Source: Mesocentrotus franciscanus
Taxonomy: Eukaryota; Echinodermata; Echinoidea; Camarodonta; Strongylocentrotidae
DNA length: 64,000 nucleotides
Direction of reading: 5' to 3'
NCBI GenBank assembly: GCA_037976565.1
Contig: CP137680.1
Location: 14,868,325 to 14,932,324 of the forward strand
The notes under the pieces were generated by a model. That model ran no database searches, had not been told where the DNA came from, and worked only from the letters and a program-made list of their open reading frames with translations. Shown one piece after another: positions 46,633 through 59,637 of this stretch; within the stretch, counting starts at the first letter, position 1; each line of letters begins with the position of its first letter. The position numbers and the translations under genes are program-made.

Positions 46633-47203
46633 AAAGATGTAACTAAAATATGTTGCAAAGATGCTACTGAAAAACAAAGAGGTGAAGAATTTACATGGAA
46701 ATGAAAGAATGAAAGAAGAATGGAAGCAGGTGGAAGGGAAGTCGGTGAGGAGGGGGTGAGGAGAGGGATAGGAGATGGTGTATAAAGCAATGGAGGAGTA
46801 GAGGAGAAAGAGGAGAAAGAGGAGAGTGTAATGTACCTGTAAGACAAGATGCAGAATCAGTGTATGTAGAGGAAGAGAAAGGGTGAATACAAAGGAAAGA
46901 ATAGATCAGGTGAAAGAAGATTACAAAAATATACTTAGAGGGTAGTATGCCCTTTGAAACTGGTAGCCGTGAATGGAGATGATATTGGTCATGATGAAAG
47001 TGGCGATTGGTGCTGGTGGTTATTTAAATTGCCCAATGTCATGAAAAGAAGATGGAAAAGAAGATGGAAAACGAGCTAAAAATACACAAAATCTTTAAAC
47101 TTTAATTTCCTCTCCTGAAATAAACCCTGGAAAGCTATGGCCCACAGCCTAAATAGGTGAGCTGTTTCCATGGCGATTATACCAAGGTCTTCAGAATACT
47201 TGC

Positions 47204-47321
47204 CTTTTGGGTCTGACTGTGTGACGTAGGACAGTTCACAGCTATTTTTTCCTTTCGGTCTCACCAGGTAACCCGTCAGTATTGATTCACCCCGGATTAA
47301 CCCTTTCTTGGGAGGTAGGTC
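47204..47321 (-). CDS. STARD10: STARD10-like START protein, middle exon with GC donor
   Basis: A 118-base exon with acceptor ctctccaccatgcag, starting in phase 0. It encodes DLPPKKGLIRGESILTGYLV and NSCELSYVTQSDPKG, the beta strands of the START fold (human PPRKDLVRAVSIQTGYL...SCVITYLAQVDPKG). The donor is aaaag|gcaagt: a GC-AG intron with the ideal GC-donor context. The next GT (gcaa|gtattc) would shift the frame, whereas the GC site gives exactly DPKG-SVPKW. Intron length about 7.5 kb. Confidence 0.92.
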
Positions 47322-48689
47322 CTGCATGGTGGAGAGAGAGACGACACACAAAGTGAGAAATGGAAGAGAACGGATATTACTTCATACCTCATTGTAAATC
47401 TCACTCAAAGTCACATTTGGCTACAGATGCACATTTCTTAGTTAAAGTGATATGGTTCCTTTCATCTCACTCAAAGTTCCATTTTGCTACAGATGCACAT
47501 AATTATCTTAGTCATAGGGCCTGTCTCCATCAGCTCGAGTTTGCTAAATAACCTGCTATTTTCAGACTCAGGATATTATCCCGAAGCTCGAAATTGCGTC
47601 TTCACCAGACCGATACGCTCATCACAAACTAGCTAGGACGCCGGGGCGCAAATTAGCCGGTTTTCCCAAATAGCGGGCTATTTTGGAAACAAGACCAAGA
47701 TTTCTCGGATATTTTCTCGACCAAATAGTGGGTTATTTTGCAACTTCGGTCTGATGAAGACAGGTCTGATCAAGACAGGTCTGATCAAGACAGGCCTTGT
47801 GAGATGGCAGGGAAAGCAAGGGAAAGGAAACCTAAAACGTATTTGTTGTGTACAGGCAGATAGATCAGTTTCCTTACCTACATGTATTCTGAATAACAAT
47901 CTTACCAAATGTTTCTTTAGAATAAATGATGTCCCTTACCTAGAATAAACTTTGGTAAGAAATTGTCCACCATCTAATAATTAAAGGGGAATTGATGAAA
48001 AAGATCTTTTATACATGGAGCCATCCCACTTTAAGCATTTTTAGAATAATCACTGCCAAAGTGATGGAGGTGCTTCATGAATACCCTTTGTTTGCCCTCT
48101 TGAGAATGCACCATCGGTGTATAAATGAATAATGATTACATAACTTTAAAGAGTGTGTATCCAGTACATGCCTCTTGGTGGGTTTTACAATTTTGGTACA
48201 TATGACTTTTATCTGCCCATGTGCAGATTGTATCTACGAACTGGTCTATAAAAGAAGAAATTTATTGGGCAATCTATCAGGAAAGGAGATTTTTCCTCTT
48301 TGCCAAACAGAAAGACAGACAAAGGAGTGAAGAGAATGAGAGAGAGAGATGGAGACTAATGGAGGAGAGCTAGACAGAGATGGAGAGAGTGAGAGAATAA
48401 CTGTAATTGACATCCACCGTGATACAACCCCTACATCAGGTTCTCATTATGAGGTGTGAGATTGGGTTGACACCTCGCTATTGTTGGTGGTTCAGCCTTC
48501 CGGATGTTATGGCTCTCACCGTATTGCAAGGTGCATTACCATTAGCCCCATCAAGCCCAAACTTGAGATGCTATGAAAACTGCTTTAGTGACAATCTATA
48601 TAGTAAGACCACCTGTATAGAAAGACCACTTGTATTTAAAGACAATATTTTCTGTTTCCCTTGTATAGTGCTTTTCAATGAAATGTGTA

Positions 48690-48791
48690 CAGTCAAACCT
48701 GTCTATAGTGACTGCCCAAGGAAACACAAAAAGTGGTCTTTGAAGACAGGTGGTCTTTGTAGACAGGTGGTCACTAAAGCAGGTTTGACTG
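48690..48791. mobile_element. TA-flanked mariner-like MITE, copy 1
   Basis: Ends cagtcaaacctgtctatag and caggtttgactg with TA on both sides; the interior repeats gtggtctttg pieces. 102 bp. Confidence 0.88.
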
Positions 48792-49732
48792 TACTAGGGG
48801 AACCTGGACATATTCAAAGATCACCCGCCTCTAAAGACCGCTTTTCTTGTCTCCCTTGAGCGGTCTTTATATTCAGGTTTCCCTGATCAGGAATCCTCCA
48901 GGAAGCAGTCAGAGGTTGAAGCTCCCTACCAAGCTAACACCGAGTCAATTACTGCTCACTCCTCAAGAATTTAGCTCATGGTTAAGATCATATCACAGTC
49001 CAAGTGAATCTTCACCAGCGAATCTGCCAATGAGTTGAATAAATAGCGGGCTATTTCACAAACGAGCCCTAATTTGCTTGGGATTCACTGCAAATTAGCT
49101 CAAGCTTGTTGTGATCAGGCTAATTTCTGTGGATTAGAATTGGCAGGTTATTTTGAAAAATAGGGCTAATGAGAGGACAGCCCAACAGGAATGCCCGAAT
49201 CACAGTCTACTTTCATACTGTACATCAAAACAGATCTCAAGGTACATGTAGAAGTTGACATTCAGTGGTAGAATTAACAATTAGTCATCATGTGAATTCT
49301 ACATTATTTTGAATTAGTGGCAGATCTAGGGTTCTCTGTTCCATGTGTCTTAGAAAAGTACTGACAATGCCCCTCCCCCCCCCCATAAAAAAATATTTTT
49401 TAAAAAGTTCTCATACATGTATTTTGCCTGGGGAAGCTTTCTGGGAAAGCTAAGAAAATATATTGAAATTGAATGTAGGAATGTATCAGAGGAATGTTTT
49501 TTTTTTTAAGTGCAAGAGTATTTTTTAACAGCTTTGCTCCATAAAAATGAGAGGAGCGAGGATATGGCTGAGGATATAAATAGAGAGGGACCTGGAGAGG
49601 AATGAAGTGGATGAGCAGTTGAAAGTACTTGTAGATTATTTGAGATGGAAGAGGAAGACAGATATTTGAAGATAAGTAAAATCAAGCCAAGAATGAATAA
49701 AACACCTGTTATTCAGGGGATGCAGAGGGCAG

Positions 49733-50080
49733 AGAGAGGGGAGGGGAGGGAGGGAGGGAGAGAGTGGGAGGAGGGAGGGAGAGAGTGGGAGGGAGGGAGG
49801 GAGAGAGTGGGAGAAGAGGGAGGGAGAGAGTGGGGAGGGAGGGAGAGAAAGTGGGATGGGAGGGAGGGAGAAAGTGGGAGGGAGAGAGTGGGAGGGAGGG
49901 AGGGAGAAAGTGGGATGGGAGGGAGGGAGAAAGTGGGAGGGGAGGGAGGGAGGGAGAGAGGGGAGGTAGAGAGAGGGGGAGGGGGAGGTAGAGAGAGAGA
50001 GAGAGGGAGGGGGAGGGAGAGGGAGAGGGAGAAAGGGAGAGAGATGTGAGAGAGAAGAGGGGGAGGGAGAGCAAAAGAGA
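49733..50080. repeat. (GGGA)n / GA microsatellite-minisatellite
   Basis: Blocks of gggagggagggagagagtgg and ggagaaagtgggatggga form loose ~25-30-bp units. All-purine strand; the open frames here are artefacts. Confidence 0.95.
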
Positions 50081-51489
50081 GATAAAAATGTCCATCTTTA
50101 TAAAGTATTGTTCATGTGCATAAAGAGACAGTTACAAAGTAAATCAAATTTACATAAAGTGATTGCAAAATTGCAAATTACATGTACATGAATGTGATAT
50201 GCAGTGCATTTTACCTACAATGTACATGTTCTTACTAGTTTCTCAGTCATGTTTACACAATCTTTTCATTTCTCCTTTACTATATTGTATCTCAAGTGCA
50301 AGCAATCTTTGACTTCAGACAGCTTGTGTACTAAATCTGTGAAGGGTCTGCCACCAGATGGCTGTCCGCTGCCAGTTTTGATAATTCATGGGTTAAATGT
50401 GCACTAGGCACTGTCTACTGAACCATGATTATACGCTCTGTGCATATGGTATCCTTAAGGGATAGCAGTCAGGGGAAGGCACAGAACGCTGCTTTTGTGG
50501 GTCATCATTCACCAACCTTTATCCAGTATTGATAGGGGTAGGGTTCTCCGTTGGTATGACTTCAGAATGACTTCACGGAATAGAGCACCTAAGTGCTAAC
50601 GTTACACTGGCTCATCGTCCAGGTTACGGGTTCTAAACGACAGAGCTTGCACATGAGGTTCACGTGCAACGAAATCATTCAAGAAACGGGCAGGAACAGG
50701 GCGAATTAAGTGTTTGGGGCTGGCGTTATCACCGCACCGTTGTTTAGCACAAAATTGTTTAAAACCAGGAACCTAGATCACTTGGCCAGTATGACGTCAC
50801 ACTTTGGTACTCTATAATTTAAGGTTAAGGACTGTACATCCTCAGATTTTTGGTATAAAAATGGTTATCATTTGTGTGCTCTCATCAAAGAGCAATTCTT
50901 TTCAGTTTTCAACATACTGTCCAGATTTTGAGCTACCGGTGATCAAATGTTAGTTTGGCTTTTGGAAAGGTCAAACACCGAAACATAATGTTCGCTGAGA
51001 CCAGCTAAAGCTATACAATCATACTGCCACAAATGATAAGGTTAAGACAACATTGATCCTACAATAAGTGAATCTCGGCAAAACATCCGATGCAAGCAAA
51101 TCTCTGGACCAAATTTTCAGAAAAATTGGCTTTTATTTACTTGTTCATGAGAAATCTGAATCGCCTTGAAAGACCAACTAAATCCAAACTGTATGTTCTT
51201 GTATGTTTACCGGAAATCTGCATCGTCTTGAAAAGGAAAACTAAATAAAACATGTTTCAAATTGTATGTTCTTTTGTATGAAAACCAAAATTTAATGGAT
51301 GCCTATCCCCCCCAAAATGAGTACTTGATCTGCTCTTTAACTATTAAAAGAGCAGCATTACTAAAGGCTATGTTGGTGGTTATCCCATAGTGGATTCAAC
51401 ATACTGTCGCCTATCCATGTAGAATTTATGTCATATCGGAAATCATTTGGGCATAAAATTGACCTTCCTTTGTCGATTGACATGAAATG

Positions 51490-52235
51490 ATACTCCTTGC
51501 CCCGTTTCCCTGAACGATAGAGGCACATAGTGAAATAATGTTCCTCTCAGCTCAAGATGCCGAGCTTAATGACTAGACATTGTCTTGACGTCATCATGGC
51601 TCCGTCTTTAAACAAATTTCTGATCGTCTCGACATGAAATGTACCTTGGACCAATAAATGGTGAAGCAAATTTGCCACATCTCCCTGAGCGGTAGGTAGA
51701 GGCACATACACACTGTAGTGAGACTCTAAGCTCATAATTCTGAGTTTAAAAGACTAGACATTTACTACACTTTATTATGGCTCCTTTTTAAAGCCCCACT
51801 GCACTACTTGTAGCTACTTGCTCCCTCTATATAGACAACAATGCCTAAGCGGTGCCCATTGGTCCCCCATGATCCTCTTTTTCTTATGTTAATTGAGAGC
51901 TGAGTTGATGAGTTAACCACCTGTCAGTGACCACGCTGGGAACTTGGAAGTCTAATCCCTCCTGGCCAAACTAGTGCAGACAGGCTTTAAACAAATTTCT
52001 GATCATCATGACGTGAATTGTACCTTGGACCAATAAATGGTGAAGAAAATTTGCCCCATCTCCCTGAACGGTAGAGGCACATAGTGGGACTCTAAGATCA
52101 TGATGCTGAGCTTAGAAGACTAGACATTTACAAATGTACTTGACATTATGGCTCATTTTTAAACAAATATCCGATCATCACAACATAAATTGTACTTTGG
52201 ACCTACAGTATATATAAATGGTGAAGGAAATGTAA
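51490..52235. repeat. ~180-bp tandem repeat, split by a MITE
   Basis: Three to four units share taaacaaatttctgatc, ccaataaatggtgaag and gaggcacata. The MITE at 51792-51986 sits exactly in the tttttaaac of one unit. Confidence 0.85.
51792..51986. mobile_element. TTAA-flanked MITE, family C, copy 2
   Basis: Ends agccccactgcactacttg and ctagtgcagacaggct; TTAA at 51788-51791 and 51987-51990. Unfilled sites are visible in the neighbouring units (gtctttaaacaaat at about 51606, tttttaaacaaat at about 52156), proving insertion at TTAA. Confidence 0.93.
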
Positions 52236-52604
52236 GTGTTGTGGAATACAACTAGAACAAAACTGCACTTTGTTTGTACATCTTTATTTGCATTTTGTTT
52301 TGCATTTCACAGATTTATATTGTACATGCAGTTCTCCATCATATCTTATTTTATATAATTAATTATGTTTAAATAGAAAAAGTAATCTAAGGGTCTGGTA
52401 GCATAGATCCTGAAAATAATTTGTCAGTACATGTACATGTATGTTGGGATATCTCAAATTCATATATTTCTAATTTGCTTAGTTATAATGAATTTATTCC
52501 TAAAACTCAGTGACCAATATGATTATTACTGTATCTCTATTTTAGCTGAACCATCATCAAATTGAGGGGTGGCAGGTTAACCTTACATGTAAATCCATTA
52601 AATA

Positions 52605-52740
52605 ATAATAATAATATTTGTTCCTTGTATAGCACACATCACATTAAATCGTCTCTATGCGCTTCCAAAGAGCTTTGGAAATTATTACCCTGGCTTAAGC
52701 ATGGCTGCCATTAAAAACAAAGTCTTCTGGCATGTACATG
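52605..52740 (-). mobile_element. SINE fragment
   Basis: (ATA)n, cttgtatagcacacatcaca, tatgcgcttcc and ttattaccctggcttaag match the tail half of the 15352-15716 SINE. Confidence 0.6.
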
Positions 52741-53983
52741 TACATGTACACATGTTTAATTAATATAGATCATTAAATCAAAGATTAAACACAAAACCAC
52801 AACATCTCATCACTGGATTCAGACATGTGTACATTTTGATCAAACACTAAATCTTGTTATCTTTCCTGCTGGATTCCTGTTGCAATTTGCCTTGCAATCT
52901 CATTCTAAATCCGAACATTACATGTCCACCTGTACCTAATTTGTAACCTATTCTTTTGCTGACTCAGTTCAAGTAGTTAATGATTTCAATCACTGTGGTA
53001 CCATTTTGAAAATCCTGTATAACTAAGTATAACCTGCTTTCATTTTAATGATTCAATATGACGGTGGTTCTACATGTATGATTCTATTTGCTAAAAAAAA
53101 AACTTGGGAGAAGAGAGATGAAATCAGATAAAAACATGTACACCTGTACTTTATAGGGTCCATGGCAAAGATATGGGCAACCTCAAGAAAGGGGAACCGG
53201 CCTTGTGATTTGTTAATCATTGACTCTTGTGGCGGGGAGGATCAAGACTTACTGGTAGGCGTGACCATGGAATCCCCCAAATCTGTTTGCAGTTTGATTA
53301 ATGGGTACATGGACCTTTTCCATGAGGTAATTTAGAGCTTTTAAAGCTGCCTGCAACTCCATGGCTTGCCTGAAAGTATTTGTTTTGCTTTTGCTAGGAG
53401 TTATTTGTAATTCTCAATTGAAGAGTCAATAATCTATGGTAATGTTTGTTCCCAAATTACCCATTATCTATTTCATGATCAGTAAGTACTGTAAAAGATA
53501 ATAGCAGCTTAACTGCCATACTGTTCATAATGTACAGGTACAGTATGCCTACAGTGAACATGTATACATTTTTCCCCTTCTAAATAGTCTGTTTTCATTC
53601 TCCAGAATTTGGGCAGGATATCTTAACCATTATCATAAGTAAGACCATGTTAAGACTCTGAGAGCATGTCTTTTGCTTTTGTGTCTAAATTTCTTATTGT
53701 TATTCACAGTTTTTGTGTGAGTTCCACATAATATACAGGTACTCTTTCACTAGGAAAATAAATTCAACTCTCTACTTCAAAAAAAAAAATAATAATAATT
53801 GTAGTACAGGTGTAAGAGGGTTTTCCTTTGAAGTCAACTTTAATGATAAGACCCCATGATGCGCCAAAAGCAATGGGTGTGTACTAGTTTGTCTGGTGAT
53901 TTTATCCACATGGGGTGACGGTTACACTCTATGCACAACTGAACATTATTTGCTTTGAAAACTTACAATATTACACCTGCATA

Positions 53984-54057
53984 TCTGTTGATAGCCAGAA
54001 GGGCATTAAGTCTGTGTTAAAGTATATCTGTTAACGCCCTTCTGGCTCCAAACAGAC
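53984..54057. repeat. ~75-bp palindromic repeat, copy 5
   Basis: Well-preserved right arm: ctgttaacgcccttctggct then ccaaacagac; left arm ctgttgatagccagaagggc. Confidence 0.85.
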
Positions 54058-54434
54058 AATTTCATAACAAATGTAAGAGCACAGTTCCAAATGGCAGTAT
54101 TACAGTACATCCTTTGAGTAAAAGAATGTGCGCCAATACAGGAACATGTAATCTTACATTACCCTGACTATGTACATGTAAACATACTCTTAATCCTAAT
54201 AACTGTACATACAGGTGTATGATATTAAATAAAGTATTTGTGTACTATATCAAGCTGGATATTGTTGCCATACAGTGTCCAGATAAAAACATATACATGT
54301 ACATGTATATATATACATGTATATATATATAGTTCAATCAATAGCTACATTTATAACAGCTGGCAGTATAATCGGAGCAATCAAATACGCATATATCGAA
54401 ACAGCATGAGAGGTGACTGTGTACATTGATTTAA

Positions 54435-54831
54435 AGGTAAAGACCAGTTTTGGAAACGCCCCCTCTCCAAAAAATGAAATGGAAGCTCTCATTACCAATC
54501 ATGTGAAAGAATATGTTTTGACTAATACATGATGATACAAATTTTGCCGGGAAAGTCGGGAAACCGCCTACTAATTGATATATTTGGTAAATTATCATAA
54601 CTATTGGGACCAAATAGATATCGCACACGTGGTCGCGTAGTCCCATATACATCTTTCTGTGTACAGTGCTTGTAACTTTACCAAGATTGGGCCAAATTTC
54701 TTATCATTTTGATGATTCCAGAACCTTGCAGTACACACCAATACTTATATGCTAGATGATCAACCTTTTCTGATCGATTCCACAACGTTTCTTTCACAAT
54801 GCAATCGCATGACCAGAACTGGTCTTTATCT
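54435..54831. mobile_element. TTAA-flanked MITE, family D
   Basis: Ends aggtaaagaccagttttgg and ccagaactggtctttatct; TTAA at 54431-54434 and 54832-54835. 397 bp, no coding region. Confidence 0.88.
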
Positions 54832-55171
54832 TTAAATTTTTTTAAAGAACCAGTGCCACCAGAAAATATTGGTGTACCACAGCACCAGGATATGCATGTA
54901 CGGGCCACATACAGTGTAGAGTTACAGCTCGTTCAGATAAGATTCAGTTAAAAAAAAAAAAAAACGCCTCTGCGCTTTTTACGTGTAAATGGATGGGAAC
55001 TGCGCGCAGCACAGGTTAGGTCTAACACGTATTCACTTAGCTCTGTGTTATATCTTATAAGATACAGAAATGGGAGGCGCATTAGACTATAATGTCGTCA
55101 TTAAGCAAACGCTGTGGTTTTGTTGCGTCATATTTGAACGAGGCCTTTAAAACATCGTCTATTGGGTTATA

Positions 55172-55582
<411 letters not shown>

Positions 55583-55933
55583 AGTTCAACATACATGTAC
55601 ATGTAACTACTTGTTTTTCATGTGCATACTATGGATTCATGTGAAATGATAGCTGTAATAAGAGTAAAAGACTTAAATATTATTAGCCTTTTCATTAAAA
55701 GCAGTTTGAAAGGGTGTCAAAGACTACAATGTATGAAATTTAGTTTAATTTTAAGTTCATAAAATCATTTTCTGTTTAAAATCAATTTCTTTGTCATCCT
55801 GAGTTACATGTTTCTCTGGCTTCATATTTAACAAGTTTGGAGTCACATTCATATTGAGATCCATTTCATAAATTATCACTATACATGTACTAAGAAATTA
55901 CAGAAAATAATTGTATTTGGAAATCATATTTAC

Positions 55934-56037
55934 CTTATGGAATACTGAATGGTTGAAAATGAGATACTCCCGGTCGGTCTCTAACCATGTTCTTTGGGTC
56001 ACAAAATCCCTGTTCTTCATTGGTGACGGACATTTCA
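55934..56037 (-). CDS. STARD10: STARD10-like START protein, most upstream exon found
   Basis: A 104-base exon with acceptor ctttatttgcag and donor cataag|gtaaat. It enters in phase 1 and encodes KCPSPMKNRDFVTQRTWLET then DREYLIFNHSVFHK. The KCP.P.KNRDFVT.R.WL block is a hallmark of STARD10/PCTP START domains (human RCPKPLKNRDVITLRSWL). The residue before KCP is split (xTG: Met, Leu or Val). Upstream exons with the START N-terminus, including the usual [RK].WD motif, were sought on the - strand from 56 to 64 kb and not seen. Confidence 0.9.
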
Positions 56038-56441
56038 CTGCAAATAAAGAAAATCATACATGTATATCACTTTCAGAACACAAGCAGAATCTTTAAAGTT
56101 TAAATACACAAATACATTCATGGCAAATAAAGAAGGAAAAAACACATAAAATCACTTTCAGTACAATTTACATGTAGTTTTTTTATAATTCTGTTTGACT
56201 ACATTTGTAGGTAGAAGCTATCGACATGTTCTAAAGTGAAGAAAAAAAAAAAGGAAAAAAAAATACCAGCAACTTTACAAGTAGGAAGCCAGCATGAGAA
56301 TTTTCACAAGGTAGAAGCAATAAGAGTAGAAACAGGCAATATCATATTTAATTTCTACAATACATGTGTAAGCCCATATGCACATACGTAACACAGTGAG
56401 TTGGCATTATTTCAATTTATATCATGCATCACATGTGTTTA

Positions 56442-56442
<1 letters not shown>

Positions 56443-56500
<58 letters not shown>
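56443..56500. repeat. (TA)n microsatellite
   Basis: About 29 uninterrupted TA units. Confidence 0.97.
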
Positions 56501-56503
<3 letters not shown>

Positions 56504-56549
56504 GCATACATGTATATACTGTATTCAAGGACTTACTTGACATTGTTAT

Positions 56550-58021
56550 TTGAATGTGCAAGTGAAGTGTATACTGCAAAATATTACACGTATACATGTA
56601 CTTCGCATACAGTGTGCACTAAATGTTTCACAATTTTTATTGAGTGGTCCAGATTTGAGTTTCGGGTAGTAAAACACAACAATGTAATAGGCACTGTTTG
56701 CATAATGCATATACCGGTATTCTAATGATTTCCATCTTCAACAATATACAACTCTAGTTTTACAGCACACTTGGGCCAATTTGTTGTAATACAGTCAAAA
56801 TTTAGCGATGTAAGTTCATGATTTCAGGCTAAGGAGATATTACCTGAAGTCAGTAATAAATAATTAACATGCAAAATCCAAACCAAAATTAATGATACAC
56901 TTGTAGTATAAATTTACATGCAAAATAGGGCTTTGATGGTGCAAGCATGGAGTAGGTCCATGGTGCGAGACGCCAATCACTCGTATCTTGAATTATCTTC
57001 TTTGCTCTTTGACATCTTCACCTTGGTAATGGATTGACAATTGTTCATACACCTCAGTGCGTTTGAAAATCTCACAAAAAGCTTTCAACTCATTTCACAA
57101 AACGCCATTAACAAGAAGAGTCAATAGAGAGAGAGAGGGGATAGACTCCAAAGGAGTCCGATCAGCAAACAAAGGCGCACGCTGAAGAGCAAACAACAAC
57201 TCAAATGTACCTCCCAAAATAAAAATCTTATCCACATGCCTGACCTTTCCAATGGTTAATGTAGTGAGATTGCACCAGGGTAAAGTCGACAATCACCGTT
57301 TCAGTATTCTACAATGTATGTTATATGGATCAAGTATTCCTTGATCAAGCAAACAATGGAAAATAAGAAGATCCTCGAATATTCCTCTCCGGAAGGGATG
57401 CGCTCTTTCAATGAGGATGGCATTATCTTTAGAGTATGAATTTTTGGATGCGGAGCAATGCACAGATATTGGATTCTTTATTTTCAATACATGGAAGTTC
57501 TGTACCAAAGTTTGTTTTTAACGGACAATTCTTCTTCTTTACGAAATCAATTGATGCTACTTGATAACATCTGATACCAAGAAATGATCATCAATTATTA
57601 TAAAGCTCCTATAAATGGTGTACATGTACATGTACATGTAACAAAGCAAAGCAAATCATCTTTATATTGGGAAACAGTTTCCAGTATAAACAAAATTCCA
57701 GCCAATTTGAAAGTTTTCCATCACATTGTTTTACCTTTAACAAACTGTATATGATCATACACTGCAAGAAAACTTGTATCTACATGTAGATACATGTAAC
57801 ACTGGGATGAAAAGTGATTACATCTATTTGAAGTAACAATCAACATTTCGAAGATTCAGCGTGACATTGTACTTTCAAAGTTTCATCGGAAGTAATGTAT
57901 CATCTTCTATTACCATCATGGAGGGAAAGGTTAAATCTGAAAGGAAGTCACGAGTGAAAGGGTTATTCCACATGACTTTGCTTTCACACACGTTATCAAG
58001 GCTTAATGTACTGTAGTAGTC
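56550..58021. other. No supported gene
   Basis: Expected to hold further STARD10 exons if the gene were compact, but none of its missing motifs (WD, VGYY) appear on the - strand. Confidence 0.5.
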
Positions 58022-58024
58022 TAT

Positions 58025-58431
58025 GGGTGCGTTTATCGTGCCTTGCCACTCAGAATCAGCGTTACTATACGTGCACATATCGAACCCCACTATACGAACG
58101 TGTTTTGCGGGATGTTGCGTTTATCGATTCTTCACGATTCAAAATAAAGGCCTTGTCTCTGCGCAGCTGCTTTGCGCCGTTTGACCCGGGAAGCAGATTA
58201 GCATGGGAAGGTCCGATTTGTATGTGGGATTCAAAACAGCTTTGCGTTTATCATGTCTCAGAAACGTGATTCTGGCTGTATGTCACATTCAAAACGCACT
58301 TTTTTCGGCGTTACAATATGCCCATATCTAAAGACGTTTGAAAAGGGCTTTGCCTTTATCACCACAAAAATTTGCCTGAAAGACGTTTGAAAACGCTGAT
58401 TCTAGGCGAAAATTGGACGATAAACGCACCC
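58025..58431. mobile_element. MITE with GGGTGCGTTTATCGT ends
   Basis: Exact 15-bp inverted ends gggtgcgtttatcgt / acgataaacgcaccc, flanked by TAT on both sides. The interior has many gcgtttatc and tttgaaa pieces. Confidence 0.9.
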
Positions 58432-58551
58432 TATGATTTCCATTCAGTTCAGTGAACTAGAATGAGATCATATGCATATTTTCTGCTTGCATGCTTTTGA
58501 TGCAAAAGTAAGGAGTACCTTGCTGCACATTTCATATAATTTTCATATATA

Positions 58552-58736
58552 CAGTCAAACCTGTCTTAGTGGCCACCTCTCTATCAAGGCCACCTGTCTA
58601 TAGCAGTCACCTACATGTATACTGCCTCCCTCTAGAAGGAAATGGGTGTTTGAAGAACCTCTCTTGAAAGACCACCTGCCTACTGAGGCCAATGTTCGTG
58701 TTTCCCGTAGGTAGCCTTAATAGACAGGTTTGACTG
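58552..58736. mobile_element. TA-flanked mariner-like MITE, copy 2
   Basis: Ends cagtcaaacctgtct and agacaggtttgactg are exact inverted repeats with TA on both sides; same family as 48690-48791 but 185 bp. Confidence 0.92.
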
Positions 58737-58756
58737 TAGTAACTAAATGTACATAT

Positions 58757-58842
58757 ACCGTAAATCTCTGTGTATAAGACGCACCTTTTCCCGCCAAATT
58801 TTTTTTCGAAAGTCGGGGGTGCGTCTTATACACGGGTACGGG
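58757..58842. mobile_element. Short foldback MITE (gtataagacgcacc)
   Basis: Inverted arms gtgtataagacgcacc and ggtgcgtcttatacac around a short T-rich loop, 20 bases after the previous MITE. Confidence 0.85.
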
Positions 58843-58969
58843 TTCATTCAACATTGTTACTATTATGTTTTAAATGTTCATTATTCTGATACTTCATTCA
58901 ACATTGTTACTATTATTTGTGAAATGTTCATTATTCTGATAACTTTATTCAATATTGTTACTATCAGGC

Positions 58970-59165
58970 CTTAAATTAATCGACGGCCATCGACGGCCAG
59001 GCCGTCGATGCCCTTATGACTGGCCGCGATGCCCTCCAAAAAAAAGATAACTTCACGGCCAAAAAGGCCTTGCCCTTTTTCAAACTGGCCGACGTGCCTT
59101 TTTTCAAACTGGACGTGCCCTTTTTCAAACTGGCAGTGCCCTTTTTCGAAATTTATCCCGGCCGG
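58970..59165. repeat. cgacggcc palindrome and ctttttcaaactgg minisatellite
   Basis: Repeated atcgacggccatcgacggcc is followed by its inverse, then four units of gccctttttcaaactggc of about 20-25 bases. Confidence 0.8.
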
Positions 59166-59514
59166 CTACTATAATACGTCTGATTTGTTTCATCTATCTT
59201 CGATTTTTAAGTCTAAAATGCGTCACCGTAAACATTCGCTGTCGAGTAGCAATAAACTAGAACTCGATCGCCGTTGTTTGTGTTTGTGTATTTTGCTTGG
59301 TACGTCTGCCTGGTATGATCGTACGTAAATGTGTCATGTGATTGAGGGCACGTGTGGTCGTATGTACTGTGTATAGCGTGCATGGTCTACATTCGTGATT
59401 GTGTAGTGAACTAATCGAAATGAATATTCGTAACTGTTACAGTTAGAAATAAACAAAACACTCAGTAAAGATAAATATTACGGCAAACTGGTACCTTGTT
59501 TGAGAAACTATTCC

Positions 59515-59637
59515 TATATAAATCCAAGAACTATCACAGAAGTTTAGGTTTGAACATAAATCGACCCCAAAACGTTTGAAATTTTCCCTGTCATAGTTGG
59601 GATCGGAGACTGAGCTGCGCTGTTCGCTCATGTAATA
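59515..59637 (-). CDS. Weak candidate first exon (MSEQRSSVSDPNYDRENFKRF)
   Basis: An ATG at 59637 opens 62 codons on the - strand; a donor acaag|gtacca is possible near 59515. The stretch DPNYDRENFKRF...LC is faintly like the START N-terminus, but the following residues do not fit and no connecting exon was found before 56037. It may be an unrelated or chance frame. Confidence 0.2.

Noticed and set aside
46345..46847. Long Pro/Arg/Glu/Leu open frames
   Set aside because: Translations of the (GGA)n microsatellite.
49645..50095. Gly/Arg/Glu and Ser/Pro frames
   Set aside because: Purine-rich minisatellite read in several frames.
53294..53327. 34-base microexon (LINGYMDLFHE) between ttgcag and gtaatt
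   Set aside because: Too short to support alone; splice-like ends of this quality occur by chance.
59443..59637. First exon of the STARD10-like gene
   Set aside because: Only a faint N-terminal resemblance; no exon with the intermediate START motifs lies between it and 56037. Kept as a low-confidence candidate only.
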